Source: Clostridium_AW sp040797845
GTDB taxonomy: Bacteria; Bacillota; Clostridia; Clostridiales; Clostridiaceae
Direction of reading: 5' to 3'
NCBI GenBank assembly: GCA_040797845.1
Contig: JBFNFA010000009.1
Location: 62,001-126,000, forward strand
Length of the DNA: 64,000 bases
This document shows positions 52,718 to 62,045 of the stretch, one piece after another; the first letter of the stretch is position 1; every line of letters begins with the position of its first letter. The position numbers and the translations under genes were made by a program. The notes beneath the pieces were generated by a model. The model was not told where the DNA came from. It made no database searches and worked only from the letters and a program-made list of their open reading frames with translations.

Positions 52718-53680
52718 CTAAAACTTAAATACGTCGTTTTTAATTTTCTTTAATACTGGTGGAAGTGATTCTGCAACTGTTTTGTTTTCCATATAGTTTA
52801 ATTTTTCAGGACAATCTTTAAAAATTAATTTATATGCATATAGATATTGATAGTCTACACCATATCTATTGAAAAAGAAACTATTAATTTTACCTTTTCC
52901 ATATTTGCTATCTCCAACTATAGGATTTCCTAAAAAACTTAGATGAGCTCTAATTTGATGACTTCTTCCTGTAATTAAATCCACTTCTATTAAAGAATAC
53001 GTTCCGCAAGTTTCAACTGTCTTCACTTCCATTTCAATCTTTTTACTATCTTTTTTCTTGTCTAAGGAAACAGCTGATATGTTTTTATCTTCATCTTTTG
53101 ATATATATGCTTCATATTTTCCATTTTTAAGTTTGCCACATATTAGTGCTAAGTAATATTTTTTTATTTTTCTTTCTCTAATCATTTCATTTAATAGTTT
53201 TAAAGCTTCAAAATTTTTCCCAAATATAACTATTCCTGAAGTATTTCTATCAAGTCTGTTGCATGAAGCTGGAGTAAAGGTAACCTCATTTTCAGGTAAA
53301 TAGTCTCCCTTATCATATAAATAGGAAAGTACATAGTCTGTAAGGGTGGGCTCCCCTCTTTTACTATCTGAGTGAACTAAAACTCCCGGCCATTTTTCAA
53401 CTATAATCATATTTTCGTCTTCGTAAGTTATTTTTATTTTGCCTGAATCCTCAACTTTAATAAAATTTATTTGAGGCTTCCTATTTGATACTACCTCTCT
53501 AACCTCAACCACATCTCCAATTTCTAGGGAATATTTTTCTTTGCATTTTTTCCCATTAACCCTTACATCACCTTTTCTTATACTCTTATATATAAGACTT
53601 AGCGGAACATCCTTTAACCATTTTCTCAAAAATTTATCTATTCTTTGCCCTGCTTCGTTGTTTCCTATTTCTATTCTCAT
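52718..53680 (-). CDS. RluA-family pseudouridine synthase
   Basis: 320 residues. An N-terminal S4 RNA-binding domain (RIDKFLRKWLKDVPLSLIYKSIRKGDVRVNGKK, about residues 13-45) precedes the catalytic domain with the aspartate in NRLDRNTSGIVIFGK (about 145-159) and ITGRSHQIRAHLSFLGNPIVGDSKYG. Members modify rRNA or tRNA uridines; the site modified here is unknown. ATG has AGGAG 8 bases upstream. Confidence 0.93.
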   Translation of the reverse strand: MRIEIGNNEAGQRIDKFLRKWLKDVPLSLIYKSIRKGDVRVNGKKCKEKYSLEIGDVVEVREVVSNRKPQINFIKVEDSGKIKITYEDENMIIVEKWPGVLVHSDSKRGEPTLTDYVLSYLYDKGDYLPENEVTFTPASCNRLDRNTSGIVIFGKNFEALKLLNEMIRERKIKKYYLALICGKLKNGKYEAYISKDEDKNISAVSLDKKKDSKKIEMEVKTVETCGTYSLIEVDLITGRSHQIRAHLSFLGNPIVGDSKYGKGKINSFFFNRYGVDYQYLYAYKLIFKDCPEKLNYMENKTVAESLPPVLKKIKNDVFKF

Positions 53681-53696
53681 ATAAACACTCCTTAAT

Positions 53697-54869
53697 TTAT
53701 TCTGTATCTAAATAATTCTGTACTAATTGGCAATGTAAAGCAACACCTAAAGATAAGCTATCTTCATCTATATCAAACAGACTACTGTGCGCAGGGTTTG
53801 TTATGCCTTTCTCTTCATTTCTAACTCCTAAATAATAAAATACCGATGGCCTCTCATTAGAAAAGTAGGCAAAACTTTCAACACCCATACTAGGATTTAG
53901 TAATTCTATTATTTCCCCTTCCTTTAACAACTTTAAAGAAGTATCAATAAATAAATTATACATACTCTCGTCATTGTATAAGCAAGGATAGCTTTCGTCA
54001 ACTTGAACAATACATTTTCCTCTTAAAGAATTAGTTATTCCTTCTACTATATCTTTGAATCTTTTTACTACATATTCTCTATATTCAGCTTTCATAGTTC
54101 TTATTATTCCGGAAATGGTTACTTCTTCTGGTATAATATTTTGAGCTGTTCCTCCATGAATAGTCCCTATTGTTATTACTGCCGGCTCAACAGGAGATAA
54201 TTCCCTACTAATTATAGACTGTATATTCATAACTATACTACTGGCAATATAAATAGGATCTACTGAATCCTGTGGCCTAGCTCCATGAGCTCCTTTACCT
54301 AATATTTTAATAGTAAATGGGTTGGATGCTGCGTTTACAACTCCTCTTTTTATACCAACTTTACCACAGGATATATTCTCATCCACATGTAATCCTATTA
54401 TTGCATCTACATGTGGATTTTCCAGTACCCCTTCTTTAATCATAATTTTAGCTCCACCAGTGGTTTCCTCCGCTGGTTCAAAAAATAATTTTACATTTCC
54501 ATTTAGAGAGTGTTTAAAATTATTTAATATTAGAGCTGTTCCCATGAGTATAGCGATATGAGCATCATGTCCACAGGCATGCATTTTACCTTCTACTTTA
54601 GATGCATAATCGCACTTTTTATTATCCATTAGTGGAAGAGCATCCATATCAGCTCTAATGCCTACAGTCTTATTTCCATTTCCTTTAATTAATGCACATA
54701 TCCCAGTATGAGCAGTTTCTATATATTCAATACCATTTTCTTCTAGTATTTTCTTTATTATCGTTGAGGTTCTTTTTTCCTCGTACCCCAATTCAGGATA
54801 CATATGAAATTCTCTTCTCCAGTGAATTAATCTATCTTTTATTTTTAATGCCTCACTATAGAAATTCAT
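53697..54869 (-). CDS. M20-family amidohydrolase
   Basis: 390 residues. Metal-dependent deacylase of the aminoacylase/carboxypeptidase type. Motifs: RREFHMYPELGYEEKRTS (about 18-35), RADMDALPL, HACGHDAHIAILMG, FEPAEETTGGAKIMIKEGVLE, GLHVDENI, and the C-terminal HSSLFDID. Candidate substrates are N-acyl amino acids or N-acetyl-diaminopimelate; I cannot decide. It starts 1 base after the FtsA-like gene, so the two are coupled. Confidence 0.92.
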   Translation of the reverse strand: MNFYSEALKIKDRLIHWRREFHMYPELGYEEKRTSTIIKKILEENGIEYIETAHTGICALIKGNGNKTVGIRADMDALPLMDNKKCDYASKVEGKMHACGHDAHIAILMGTALILNNFKHSLNGNVKLFFEPAEETTGGAKIMIKEGVLENPHVDAIIGLHVDENISCGKVGIKRGVVNAASNPFTIKILGKGAHGARPQDSVDPIYIASSIVMNIQSIISRELSPVEPAVITIGTIHGGTAQNIIPEEVTISGIIRTMKAEYREYVVKRFKDIVEGITNSLRGKCIVQVDESYPCLYNDESMYNLFIDTSLKLLKEGEIIELLNPSMGVESFAYFSNERPSVFYYLGVRNEEKGITNPAHSSLFDIDEDSLSLGVALHCQLVQNYLDTE

Positions 54870-54870
54870 A

Positions 54871-56919
54871 TTAACTCTCCCATCTGGCTTCTATATTATC
54901 TCCAGGATTTAATATAGTATGATATTGAGCATTCTCTCCATTTAATTTTAGAACTAGGTTCCCTTGAAGTTTTGTTAAATCCATATCTATATAATCAAAT
55001 ATATCTACGAAAACGTATTTCTCTTTGCCTTTTAATAATATCTTTTTTCCATTTGCTATAACTTCTATTTCATTGGAAGCTTCACTGTTTATAGCCTCTT
55101 CTTTCTTTGTTAATTTTTCTTCTTTTACTAACTCTTCTTCTTTCGTTTCTTCTCTTGTTATAGCTTCTTCTTTATTATTTTCAATCTTTCTTCTATATAT
55201 TCTATCTCCCTCTTTTATTACGTAATTATCCTTTAAAATTTCTTCATCTATATAATACTCGTATCCAGCCATTTCAAAGTAATTAATAAAATCTTCAAGG
55301 GTTAATAGATTTATAATTTCCACTTCATCTCCATCTTTTATCTCTTCTTCAATGGTTACTTGATTACCATTAATTATGCATATAGGTTCCAATGTATGTA
55401 CTATGTCATTTAAATAAAAAGTAGTGGAATATAATTGATTTATGTACTCCATAACTTTTGGAGATGCATCTTTACCATCCTTCGCAAAATTAATTTGGAT
55501 ATTTTGTCCTTCCCTAACTTCGCAATCAATAGTTTCTTTTTTGCCATTAATACATACCTCTGCATTAGAGGCAAGAGTTCCAAAGGCAACCCTTTTTATT
55601 TCATTAAGCATAAATCTAATATTTTTACCATTTTTACCTATTAGCATTTTAGGGTTTATACCAGCCTGTAACAATACATCCATAACGGTATGTTTATGTG
55701 AGTTAAAAAGACTTATTACATTTCCATTTAAAACAACATTGATAAAATCATATCCTAACTCCTTGATAGCAACTAATGCTATTCCTAAAACAGTTACCCC
55801 TACGCTTCCTAAACTGTTATCATTACATACGCAGTTATCTACACCCTCTCTTCCCTTTATACCAATCCTTTGTAGTGGAATATTTAGTTTTTGAGATAAA
55901 GCCTCCTTGATACCTGGTGTATGCGCTCCTCCCCCAACTAAAAATACTGCATTCGGAGATTTACCTCCATTTAATTCTAGTATCTTTTCTCCTATCTCAT
56001 CTCCAATTTTTATTACCATTGGATCAATAATTTTCTTTATTTCTTCTGCGCTTATTTCATTTTCCATTCCAAGTATATCCGTGTATTTTATAACTTCCTC
56101 TTGGCTTGCAGCTTTTTTTATCCCCTCCGCTCCATTAAAAGGCACTAGACAGTTTTGCGCAATAACCTCTGTTACTTCATCTCCTGCAACAGAAACCATA
56201 CCATAAGCTACAACAGTATCTTTACTGCTTATGGCAATATCAGAGGTTCCTGCACCAATATCTACTAAAGCTAAATTTAATAGTCTTAAATTTTTAGGAA
56301 TAGCTGCTTCAATAGCTGCAATTGGCTCTAAGGTTAAACTTATAATTTCTAAACTTACTTTATCCATTACTGAATAAAGGCTATCTATAACAGATTTCGG
56401 AAGAAATGTTGCAATTACTTCTACGCCTATATTGTTACCTTTCTGGGAAAGTAAATTCCCAATAACATATCCGTTTAAATAATAATTTACGATGCTATAT
56501 CCAACACAATAGAGCTTTCCATTTTCATCTTCACCTAATAAATCTTCTGCTTTTTTTACCGCAGTTAATTCTAAACTTCTTATGATGTTCTTATCTATCT
56601 CTCTATTCTCATCTAGAGAAATCTCTGATTTTACAGTTATGGTTTTTAAAAATCTACCTGCTGCTGCTATTGCAACTTTTGTTAATTCAATATTAGATTT
56701 TTCTTCTAATTCTTTTTTTACTTTATTAACTGCATTAGCAACTAAAGATATATCATGAATTTGCCCATCAATCATAGCTCTTTCTTCATGCTCAACATAT
56801 ACCTCATCATGAATATAGAGTTTTTTATCCTTAACAACACCTAATACACCAATGACAGATTTTGTTCCTATATCCAAAGCAAATATCATATCTTTTGGAT
56901 CTATATTTGCACTCATCAT
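54871..56919 (-). CDS. Long FtsA-like actin-fold ATPase
   Basis: 682 residues, about 250 longer than a normal FtsA. The first 390 residues are FtsA-like: IFALDIGTKS (phosphate 1), the SHS2-type insertion, LVDIGAGTSDIAI (218-230, phosphate 2), VFLVGGGAHTPGIKEAL (325-341, adenosine). The C-terminal part (395-682) is unlike FtsA; segments such as IDCEVREGQNIQINFAKDG, EEEIKDGDEVEIINLL and LNPGDNIEARW suggest small beta-grasp-like modules, split by a Lys/Glu linker (577-615). No amphipathic membrane helix is evident at the end. ATG with AGAGG. Upstream of an M20 hydrolase, an RluA and a flippase. Role in cell shape, division or sporulation is inferred. Confidence 0.85.
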   Translation of the reverse strand: MMSANIDPKDMIFALDIGTKSVIGVLGVVKDKKLYIHDEVYVEHEERAMIDGQIHDISLVANAVNKVKKELEEKSNIELTKVAIAAAGRFLKTITVKSEISLDENREIDKNIIRSLELTAVKKAEDLLGEDENGKLYCVGYSIVNYYLNGYVIGNLLSQKGNNIGVEVIATFLPKSVIDSLYSVMDKVSLEIISLTLEPIAAIEAAIPKNLRLLNLALVDIGAGTSDIAISSKDTVVAYGMVSVAGDEVTEVIAQNCLVPFNGAEGIKKAASQEEVIKYTDILGMENEISAEEIKKIIDPMVIKIGDEIGEKILELNGGKSPNAVFLVGGGAHTPGIKEALSQKLNIPLQRIGIKGREGVDNCVCNDNSLGSVGVTVLGIALVAIKELGYDFINVVLNGNVISLFNSHKHTVMDVLLQAGINPKMLIGKNGKNIRFMLNEIKRVAFGTLASNAEVCINGKKETIDCEVREGQNIQINFAKDGKDASPKVMEYINQLYSTTFYLNDIVHTLEPICIINGNQVTIEEEIKDGDEVEIINLLTLEDFINYFEMAGYEYYIDEEILKDNYVIKEGDRIYRRKIENNKEEAITREETKEEELVKEEKLTKKEEAINSEASNEIEVIANGKKILLKGKEKYVFVDIFDYIDMDLTKLQGNLVLKLNGENAQYHTILNPGDNIEARWES

Positions 56920-56948
56920 AATTCTTCTACCTCTTTACTACAATTTAA

Positions 56949-56975
56949 AAGCTCATATTCTTAGAATATGAGCTT
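56949..56975 (-). terminator. Terminator after the 99-residue unknown gene
   Basis: Arms AAGCTCATATTC (56949-56960) and GAATATGAGCTT (56964-56975) with a TTA loop, T-rich on the minus strand. It separates that gene from the FtsA-like gene, whose start is 30 bases further on. Confidence 0.8.
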
Positions 56976-57018
56976 ATTATTTTAAATTATATACCAAATT
57001 TTTTATTTATTCAACAAA

Positions 57019-57318
57019 CTATTCCATAATGCTAATTATACCTGAATTTACTTTTATGTATGGTAACTCTTTTATAACTGCACATACATACTTAAAATTA
57101 GGTTCTTTCTTTACATTTAGGTCATCTAAAGATATCTGATTAAAATATAACATATTACACCAAAAGTTTACAAAGTCTTGCTTACCGACAAAATAATTAG
57201 TTAAGTTATCTTCAACAACAAATCCATCTCTATATTTTTCAACAATATAAATATCCTTTATCTCATCTTTTGAAATAATATCTTCTACATCATTCCACAT
57301 CTTTTTAAAAGCTATCAT
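57019..57318 (-). CDS. Small protein of unknown function
   Basis: 99 residues, no recognised family; no signal peptide or membrane span. MIAFKKMWNDVEDIISKDEIKDIYIVEKY begins it; there are two cysteines (FWCNML, KYVCAVI). ATG has GGAGGT 7 bases upstream, and a consensus promoter precedes it, so it is expressed as a single gene. Its function cannot be read from context. Confidence 0.78.
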   Translation of the reverse strand: MIAFKKMWNDVEDIISKDEIKDIYIVEKYRDGFVVEDNLTNYFVGKQDFVNFWCNMLYFNQISLDDLNVKKEPNFKYVCAVIKELPYIKVNSGIISIME

Positions 57319-57365
57319 ATTTTTTACCTCCTATTATTTTGGAATTAATGAATAGCTTAATATAT

Positions 57366-57393
57366 AGTATAACATATATATCAAATATGTCAA
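57366..57393 (-). promoter_or_regulatory. Promoter of the 99-residue gene
   Basis: Minus strand: -35 TTGACA (57393-57388), 16-base spacer, -10 TATACT (57371-57366). The 280-base region up to pncB is otherwise AT-rich and featureless. Confidence 0.7.
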
Positions 57394-57600
57394 TTTTTCA
57401 TACATATATACCATTATATGCGCTTAATAGATTAAAATTTATTTTTTATGATATACTTTATTTACTTCATAAAGTTTAATATCAATAATATATTATGTTC
57501 AATTAGAAAATTTTGATTCATTTCTTTTATTCTTGTAATAATACTAACTAAGGTTTAAAATATTAATAACTTTAAATTTATTTAACAAGGAGAAATTGCT

Positions 57601-59085
57601 ATGGAATACATTAAAAATTTTAATGTTCGTAACGAAAGAAATCTCACTATGTTGGTAGATTTTTATGAATTAACCATGGGTAATGGATATTTTTCAAGTG
57701 GAATAGAAAATAAAATAGCATATTTTGATATGTTTTTTAGAAGAGTACCCGATGGTGGTGGTTACTGCATTATGGCTGGTCTACAGCAACTTATTGAATA
57801 TTTAAATAATCTATCTTTCTCAAAGGAGGATATTGAGTACTTAAGGAGTAAAGATATTTTCTCAGAAGATTTTTTAAACTATTTAAAGGATTTTAAATTT
57901 TCTTGTGATGTTTGGGCTATACCAGAGGGAAATCCAGTATTCCCTAATGAACCTTTAGTAACAGTAAGAGGCCCTATAATACAGGCACAATTTGTCGAAA
58001 CCATGATTTTGCTATCTATTAATCATCAAACTTTAATTGCTACAAAGGCAAATAGAATATGCAGAGCAGCTGATGGTAGATCTGTTATGGAATTCGGTTC
58101 AAGAAGGGCTCAAGGGTATGATGGAGCTATCTACGGTGCTCGTGCTGCTATAATTGGCGGATGTAATTCAACAGCTTGCACTATAGCTGAGCAAATGTTT
58201 GGTGTTCCTTCTGCAGGTACCATGGCTCACAGTTGGGTTCAGCTCTTCCCTACTGAATATGAGGCTTTTGAAACATGGGCAAAAGCATATCCAGATAATT
58301 GTGTGTTATTAATAGATACCTATAATGTTTTAAAATCAGGGCTACCTAATGCTATAAAAGTTTTTGATTCTATTTTAAAACCTAAAGGTTATAGACCTAA
58401 AGGAATACGAATCGATAGTGGTGATATAACCTACTTATCAATTAAATGTAGAGAAATGCTAGATGAAGCAGGCTATGAAGATGTTAAAATCATAGTTTCA
58501 AATTCTCTAGATGAGTACATAATAAGATCTGTATTGAGGCAAGGAGCTAAAATCGATGGTTTTGGCGTGGGAGAAAGATTAATAACCGCTAGATCCGAAC
58601 CAGTCTTTGGTGGCGTTTATAAATTAGTTGCTATAGAAGATGACTACACCATAGTTCCAAAGATTAAAATCAGCGAAAACGAAGAAAAAATAACTAACCC
58701 AGGTTTTAAGAAGGTTTATAGAATTTTTGATAAAGAGACCGATAAAGCAATCGCGGATTTAATAACTTTAAATGATGAAATTATAGATGAAGATAAGCCT
58801 CTAACTCTATTCGATCCAGTATTTACTTGGAAAAAGAAGAAGGTTAAAAACTTCTATGCTAAAGAGCTGTTGGTTCAAATATTTGATAAAGGTAATCTCG
58901 TTTATGATTGTCCTGATGTATTAGAAATAAGTAAGGTTGCAGAGCGAGAAAGCGAAAAATTATGGCATGAAGTTTTAAGGTTTGAAAATCCTCACAATTA
59001 TTATGTAGACTTATCTCATAAATTATGGTCTATAAAACATAATTTAATAAATAAATATTCTAGTGTATATAACGATGAAGAATAA
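57601..59085 (+). CDS. pncB: Nicotinate phosphoribosyltransferase
   Basis: NAD salvage: nicotinate plus PRPP (with ATP) to nicotinate mononucleotide. 494 residues. LTMLVDFYELTMGNGYF near the start, DMFFRRVPDGGGYCIMAGL, the EFGSRRAQGYDGAIYGARAAIIGGCNST motif, MAHSWVQLFPTEYEAF (with the histidine that is phosphorylated) and IRIDSGD-like GIRIDSGDITYLS are all present. Single gene with AAGGAG upstream and its own terminator. Confidence 0.97.
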   Translation: MEYIKNFNVRNERNLTMLVDFYELTMGNGYFSSGIENKIAYFDMFFRRVPDGGGYCIMAGLQQLIEYLNNLSFSKEDIEYLRSKDIFSEDFLNYLKDFKFSCDVWAIPEGNPVFPNEPLVTVRGPIIQAQFVETMILLSINHQTLIATKANRICRAADGRSVMEFGSRRAQGYDGAIYGARAAIIGGCNSTACTIAEQMFGVPSAGTMAHSWVQLFPTEYEAFETWAKAYPDNCVLLIDTYNVLKSGLPNAIKVFDSILKPKGYRPKGIRIDSGDITYLSIKCREMLDEAGYEDVKIIVSNSLDEYIIRSVLRQGAKIDGFGVGERLITARSEPVFGGVYKLVAIEDDYTIVPKIKISENEEKITNPGFKKVYRIFDKETDKAIADLITLNDEIIDEDKPLTLFDPVFTWKKKKVKNFYAKELLVQIFDKGNLVYDCPDVLEISKVAERESEKLWHEVLRFENPHNYYVDLSHKLWSIKHNLINKYSSVYNDEE

Positions 59086-59107
59086 AAGGCAGTTAACTGC
59101 CTTTTTT
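59084..59107. terminator. Bidirectional terminator after pncB
   Basis: AAAAGGCAGTT / AACTGCCTTTT, a 22-bp perfect palindrome (59084-59105) covering the pncB stop, then a T-run. It serves both convergent genes. Confidence 0.85.
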
Positions 59108-59112
59108 ATTGT

Positions 59113-59331
59113 TTAAAAATATTCATTTTTCTTTTCTAAGTAGGAGCTTTTTATAAATTTTAAATCTATATCATCTAGAGCACTATCATAATATTCCATC
59201 TTCTCTATATTATATGCCTCCAAGGATTTAAATGGACATAACCCATTGTTATCTTTATAGTTAAATAGTGCACAATCTGCAAAACACTCCACCTTATCAT
59301 CATATGAAGATAAAAAAGGACATTCTGTCAT
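59113..59331 (-). CDS. Small protein with symmetric four-cysteine motif
   Basis: 72 residues from ATG at 59331 (GGAAGGGG 9 bases upstream); an in-frame TTG three codons earlier is less likely. Cysteines are at 4, 16, 20 and 32: C-x11-C-x3-C-x11-C, flanked at both ends by CPF. The symmetry suggests a metal or Fe-S site, or a disulfide hairpin. The second half is charged and helical. Family unknown to me; small cytoplasmic proteins of this look occur in clostridia. Confidence 0.78.
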   Translation of the reverse strand: MTECPFLSSYDDKVECFADCALFNYKDNNGLCPFKSLEAYNIEKMEYYDSALDDIDLKFIKSSYLEKKNEYF

Positions 59332-59520
59332 AGAAAACAACCCCTTCCCAAGCTTTATACTGTAAGTATTTATTACCCATATTATACATTACTCTAAAAG
59401 AAAAATGAATATATATTTTGATAATTCATTAAATTTTTACGATTTAATTAATATGAATAAATTTAGATTTTAGTATAAAAATAAGTACATAACGTTAATA
59501 AAGATCATGAGGTGATTTGT

Positions 59521-59865
59521 ATGAATATAACTAGAATATCTTTTTCTTATTTTTTTCTTGGAGTAGGTATAATATCAATTGCTTTCTACGCCTACTTTAA
59601 AATGCTATCCATTAAATCTGATCCAAAAAGTAAAGATAGAAACAAAGTAATTGGAGAGATGAAAGATGTAGCACAATGGACTGAAAAAAATAAGATGATG
59701 GAGTACCTATCTTTAGGTTGGGCTATTATCTCCATCGCACTATTTGCATTTTTTAAGTTTTTCTACACCACTACCGGTTTGATATCAATAATTTTTCCTT
59801 TTGTCTATATAGCTATGATAGCAGCATCCGTTATGTTATTTATGCCAAAGAAAAAAGTATTTTAA
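59521..59865 (+). CDS. Small membrane protein of unknown function
   Basis: 114 residues from ATG at 59521 (GAGGTG 6 bases upstream). About three membrane helices: residues 5-23, 62-78 and 86-104, with a lysine-rich loop (KSDPKSKDRNKVIGEMKD) between the first and second. It ends in a basic tail, MPKKKVF. No transport or enzyme motif. Single gene followed by a long hairpin. Confidence 0.8.
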   Translation: MNITRISFSYFFLGVGIISIAFYAYFKMLSIKSDPKSKDRNKVIGEMKDVAQWTEKNKMMEYLSLGWAIISIALFAFFKFFYTTTGLISIIFPFVYIAMIAASVMLFMPKKKVF

Positions 59866-59884
59866 TTAAGCAAAGAATTTATAT

Positions 59885-59958
59885 AATAAAGAGTGAAGAA
59901 TATAGAATATAAATTTTAGTAAAACTAAAATTCTTCTATACATTCTTCACTCTTTATT
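59885..59958. terminator. Very long hairpin between convergent genes
   Basis: A single near-continuous fold of 74 bases: outer arms of 17 bp (59885-59901 and 59942-59958), extended by TATAGAA/TTCTATA with a small bulge, and an inner AATTTTAGT / ACTAAAATT (59912-59920 and 59924-59932) around AAA. It lies between the stops of the membrane-protein and Nudix genes and can terminate both. Confidence 0.75.
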
Positions 59959-59960
59959 TT

Positions 59961-60590
59961 TCATTTTCCATTATCTTTTTTTAACTCTTCACTTCTTATA
60001 ATATCTACAAAAGATTTAATAATTTGAGCTGTCATTCCCCATATAACATATCCATTGTATTGATAAAAATACTGTTTTATATTCGCTCTACTAAATTTAT
60101 AATCTTTTCCTCCAACTATTAAATGATAGGGAAAATTTTCAGGTACTTGAGGCATAATTTTTATTTCATAGACCTCTGGTTCATTTTCCAAAAAATATTG
60201 AAGAGGTACTTTAAATACATGATCTACTTCATCTTTACTAGGATTTATTTGATTTTTATCGAGTAATGCAACAAATGGATATATTATTCTATTATAATGG
60301 GTTACTAAAGAATCCATTTCTCCTATTATCTTAAAATCTTCTCTTTTTATATTCAATTCTTCAATAGACTCTCTAATTGCAGCTTCCTCTTCGGTTTCTC
60401 CATTTTCAATCCTTCCACCAGGCAAGGATATATCTCCTGGTTGATGTTGTAAATTAAAAGCTCTTACTTGAAATAGAATTTCTAAATTCTTATTATCTAA
60501 TATCAAAAAAATTATTACTGAACTCTTTTCATAGTCTCCTATTATTCCTTTATTTCTCTTAGTAAAAATAGACATGATATTATTTAACAT
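59961..60590 (-). CDS. Nudix hydrolase, probable coenzyme A pyrophosphatase
   Basis: 209 residues. Nudix box GGRIENGETEEEAAIRESIEEL (about residues 58-79) with all acidic ligands. The stretch before it, VRAFNLQHQPGDISLPGG, resembles the CoA-pyrophosphatase signature (NudL/YeaB type). Likely clears oxidised or damaged CoA. ATG with GGTGG 7 bases upstream. Confidence 0.88.
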   Translation of the reverse strand: MLNNIMSIFTKRNKGIIGDYEKSSVIIFLILDNKNLEILFQVRAFNLQHQPGDISLPGGRIENGETEEEAAIRESIEELNIKREDFKIIGEMDSLVTHYNRIIYPFVALLDKNQINPSKDEVDHVFKVPLQYFLENEPEVYEIKIMPQVPENFPYHLIVGGKDYKFSRANIKQYFYQYNGYVIWGMTAQIIKSFVDIIRSEELKKDNGK

Positions 60591-60758
60591 ATATTCACCA
60601 CCAAAACTATATACTTCAAATTATATTATATCAAAAATTATATCAATTATTATTTTAAAATTTAATATTTTCTTCATTTGTAAAAACACTTTCTCCATGT
60701 TATACTTTAATGGGTAAAATATCGAAAATAAAACATAAAGAAATTGGAGAGATGAACT

Positions 60759-62012
60759 TTGAAAAAGAGATGTACTTCATTATTATTAACCATCATATTA
60801 ATATTTTCATTTTGCACCTCTGCATTTGCAGCTGACAGTAAGCCTGACATTTATGGGAAAGCTGGTATTACAATTGATATGAAAACAGGTGAAATAATCT
60901 ATGCTAAATCTGTTGACAGCAAGATGTACCCAGCGAGTACAACTAAATTATTAACAGCTTTACTACTTGCAGAAAAATTCGATAAGGGAGATGCACTTAA
61001 ATATACAGAATCCGCAAAATCTCAGCCTGAGTACTCTCTAAATCTAAATTTACATCCGATAGACATCGGGGAGACTATGACTGCTGAGGATGTTATGGAT
61101 GGGCTACTTCTTTTCTCAGGTAACGATATAGCCTATATGATTGCAGATAATGTATCAGGTAGTAGCGAAAAATTTACCGAAGATATGAATAATAAAATAA
61201 AAAGCTTAGGATTAAAAAATACTCATTTTATTACTCCTAATGGCTTACATGATCCTGAGCACTATACTACCGCTTATGATTTAACTGTTATAGGAAGAGA
61301 AGCCTATAAAAATTCTTGGGTAAGAGAATCCATGAATAAAGAAACTAGTACAATTAAGACTTCTAAGGGGACAACTTTTATTCTTGAGAATAGAAATAAG
61401 CTTGTAGGTAAAGATGGAAATGTAGGTGGGAAAACAGGGTATACTTCAAAGGCTGGAAGATGTCTTGTAGCTATGTATGAGCGAGATGGACGACAAATTC
61501 TTGGAGTGGTGCTAAACTCTGTTTATGATAGCCAGGATTCTTTTGTATTTGAAGATATGAAAGAAATTATAGATTGGAGCTTTAAAGCTAAGAAAACCAG
61601 TCTTCACCAAAAAGATACAACTATAAAGACTGAAAAACTAAGCTACAAACCATTGGTTTTCTTTGGTCCTGTTAAGGAAATTGAGGTTCCTCTAATCTTA
61701 AAAGAAGATGTGCTTTATTATGATAACGAAGTAAATAAAAAGGAAGCTAAAGAAGACATTAAATTAGATACGGTAAATCCTTGGAAAATAGATGAAAATA
61801 CTAGTATAGGAACACTAAGCTTAAATGAAAGAGAATCCGTAAAAGAATATAAACTTTATACAACTATCTCAAAAGGAGAAATAATAAAGTCTAATTTAAT
61901 ACTATACATAGGAACTTTCATAGGTTTGGTAATAGTTATCCTATTAATTATGACTATTATAAAAACCATTACGAGACGTAAAAGAAGAAGAAGAAAATCT
62001 AAATATCTATAA
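60759..62012 (+). CDS. dacF: D-alanyl-D-alanine carboxypeptidase, DacF type
   Basis: 417 residues, penicillin-binding protein of the S11 family. A signal peptide ends at about SAFA-AD (residue 25). Active-site motifs: Ser60 in PASTTKLLTALL (SxxK), Ser120-Gly-Asn in LLFSGNDIAYM, and Lys225-Thr-Gly in GGKTGYTSK. A C-terminal membrane helix (about 385-405) with a very basic end (RRKRRRRKSK) anchors it. Trims D-Ala from peptidoglycan; in Bacillus DacF works in the forespore cortex. TTG start with GGAG upstream. Confidence 0.93.
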   Translation: MKKRCTSLLLTIILIFSFCTSAFAADSKPDIYGKAGITIDMKTGEIIYAKSVDSKMYPASTTKLLTALLLAEKFDKGDALKYTESAKSQPEYSLNLNLHPIDIGETMTAEDVMDGLLLFSGNDIAYMIADNVSGSSEKFTEDMNNKIKSLGLKNTHFITPNGLHDPEHYTTAYDLTVIGREAYKNSWVRESMNKETSTIKTSKGTTFILENRNKLVGKDGNVGGKTGYTSKAGRCLVAMYERDGRQILGVVLNSVYDSQDSFVFEDMKEIIDWSFKAKKTSLHQKDTTIKTEKLSYKPLVFFGPVKEIEVPLILKEDVLYYDNEVNKKEAKEDIKLDTVNPWKIDENTSIGTLSLNERESVKEYKLYTTISKGEIIKSNLILYIGTFIGLVIVILLIMTIIKTITRRKRRRRKSKYL

Positions 62013-62015
62013 AAG

Positions 62016-62045
62016 ATAAGGAAGCAGATGCTTCCTTATTTTTTA
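62016..62045. terminator. Bidirectional terminator between dacF and the M29 peptidase
   Basis: ATAAGGAAGC (62016-62025) and GCTTCCTTAT (62030-62039) with an AGAT loop and T-run. The T-run reaches the stop of the minus-strand gene. Confidence 0.82.
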
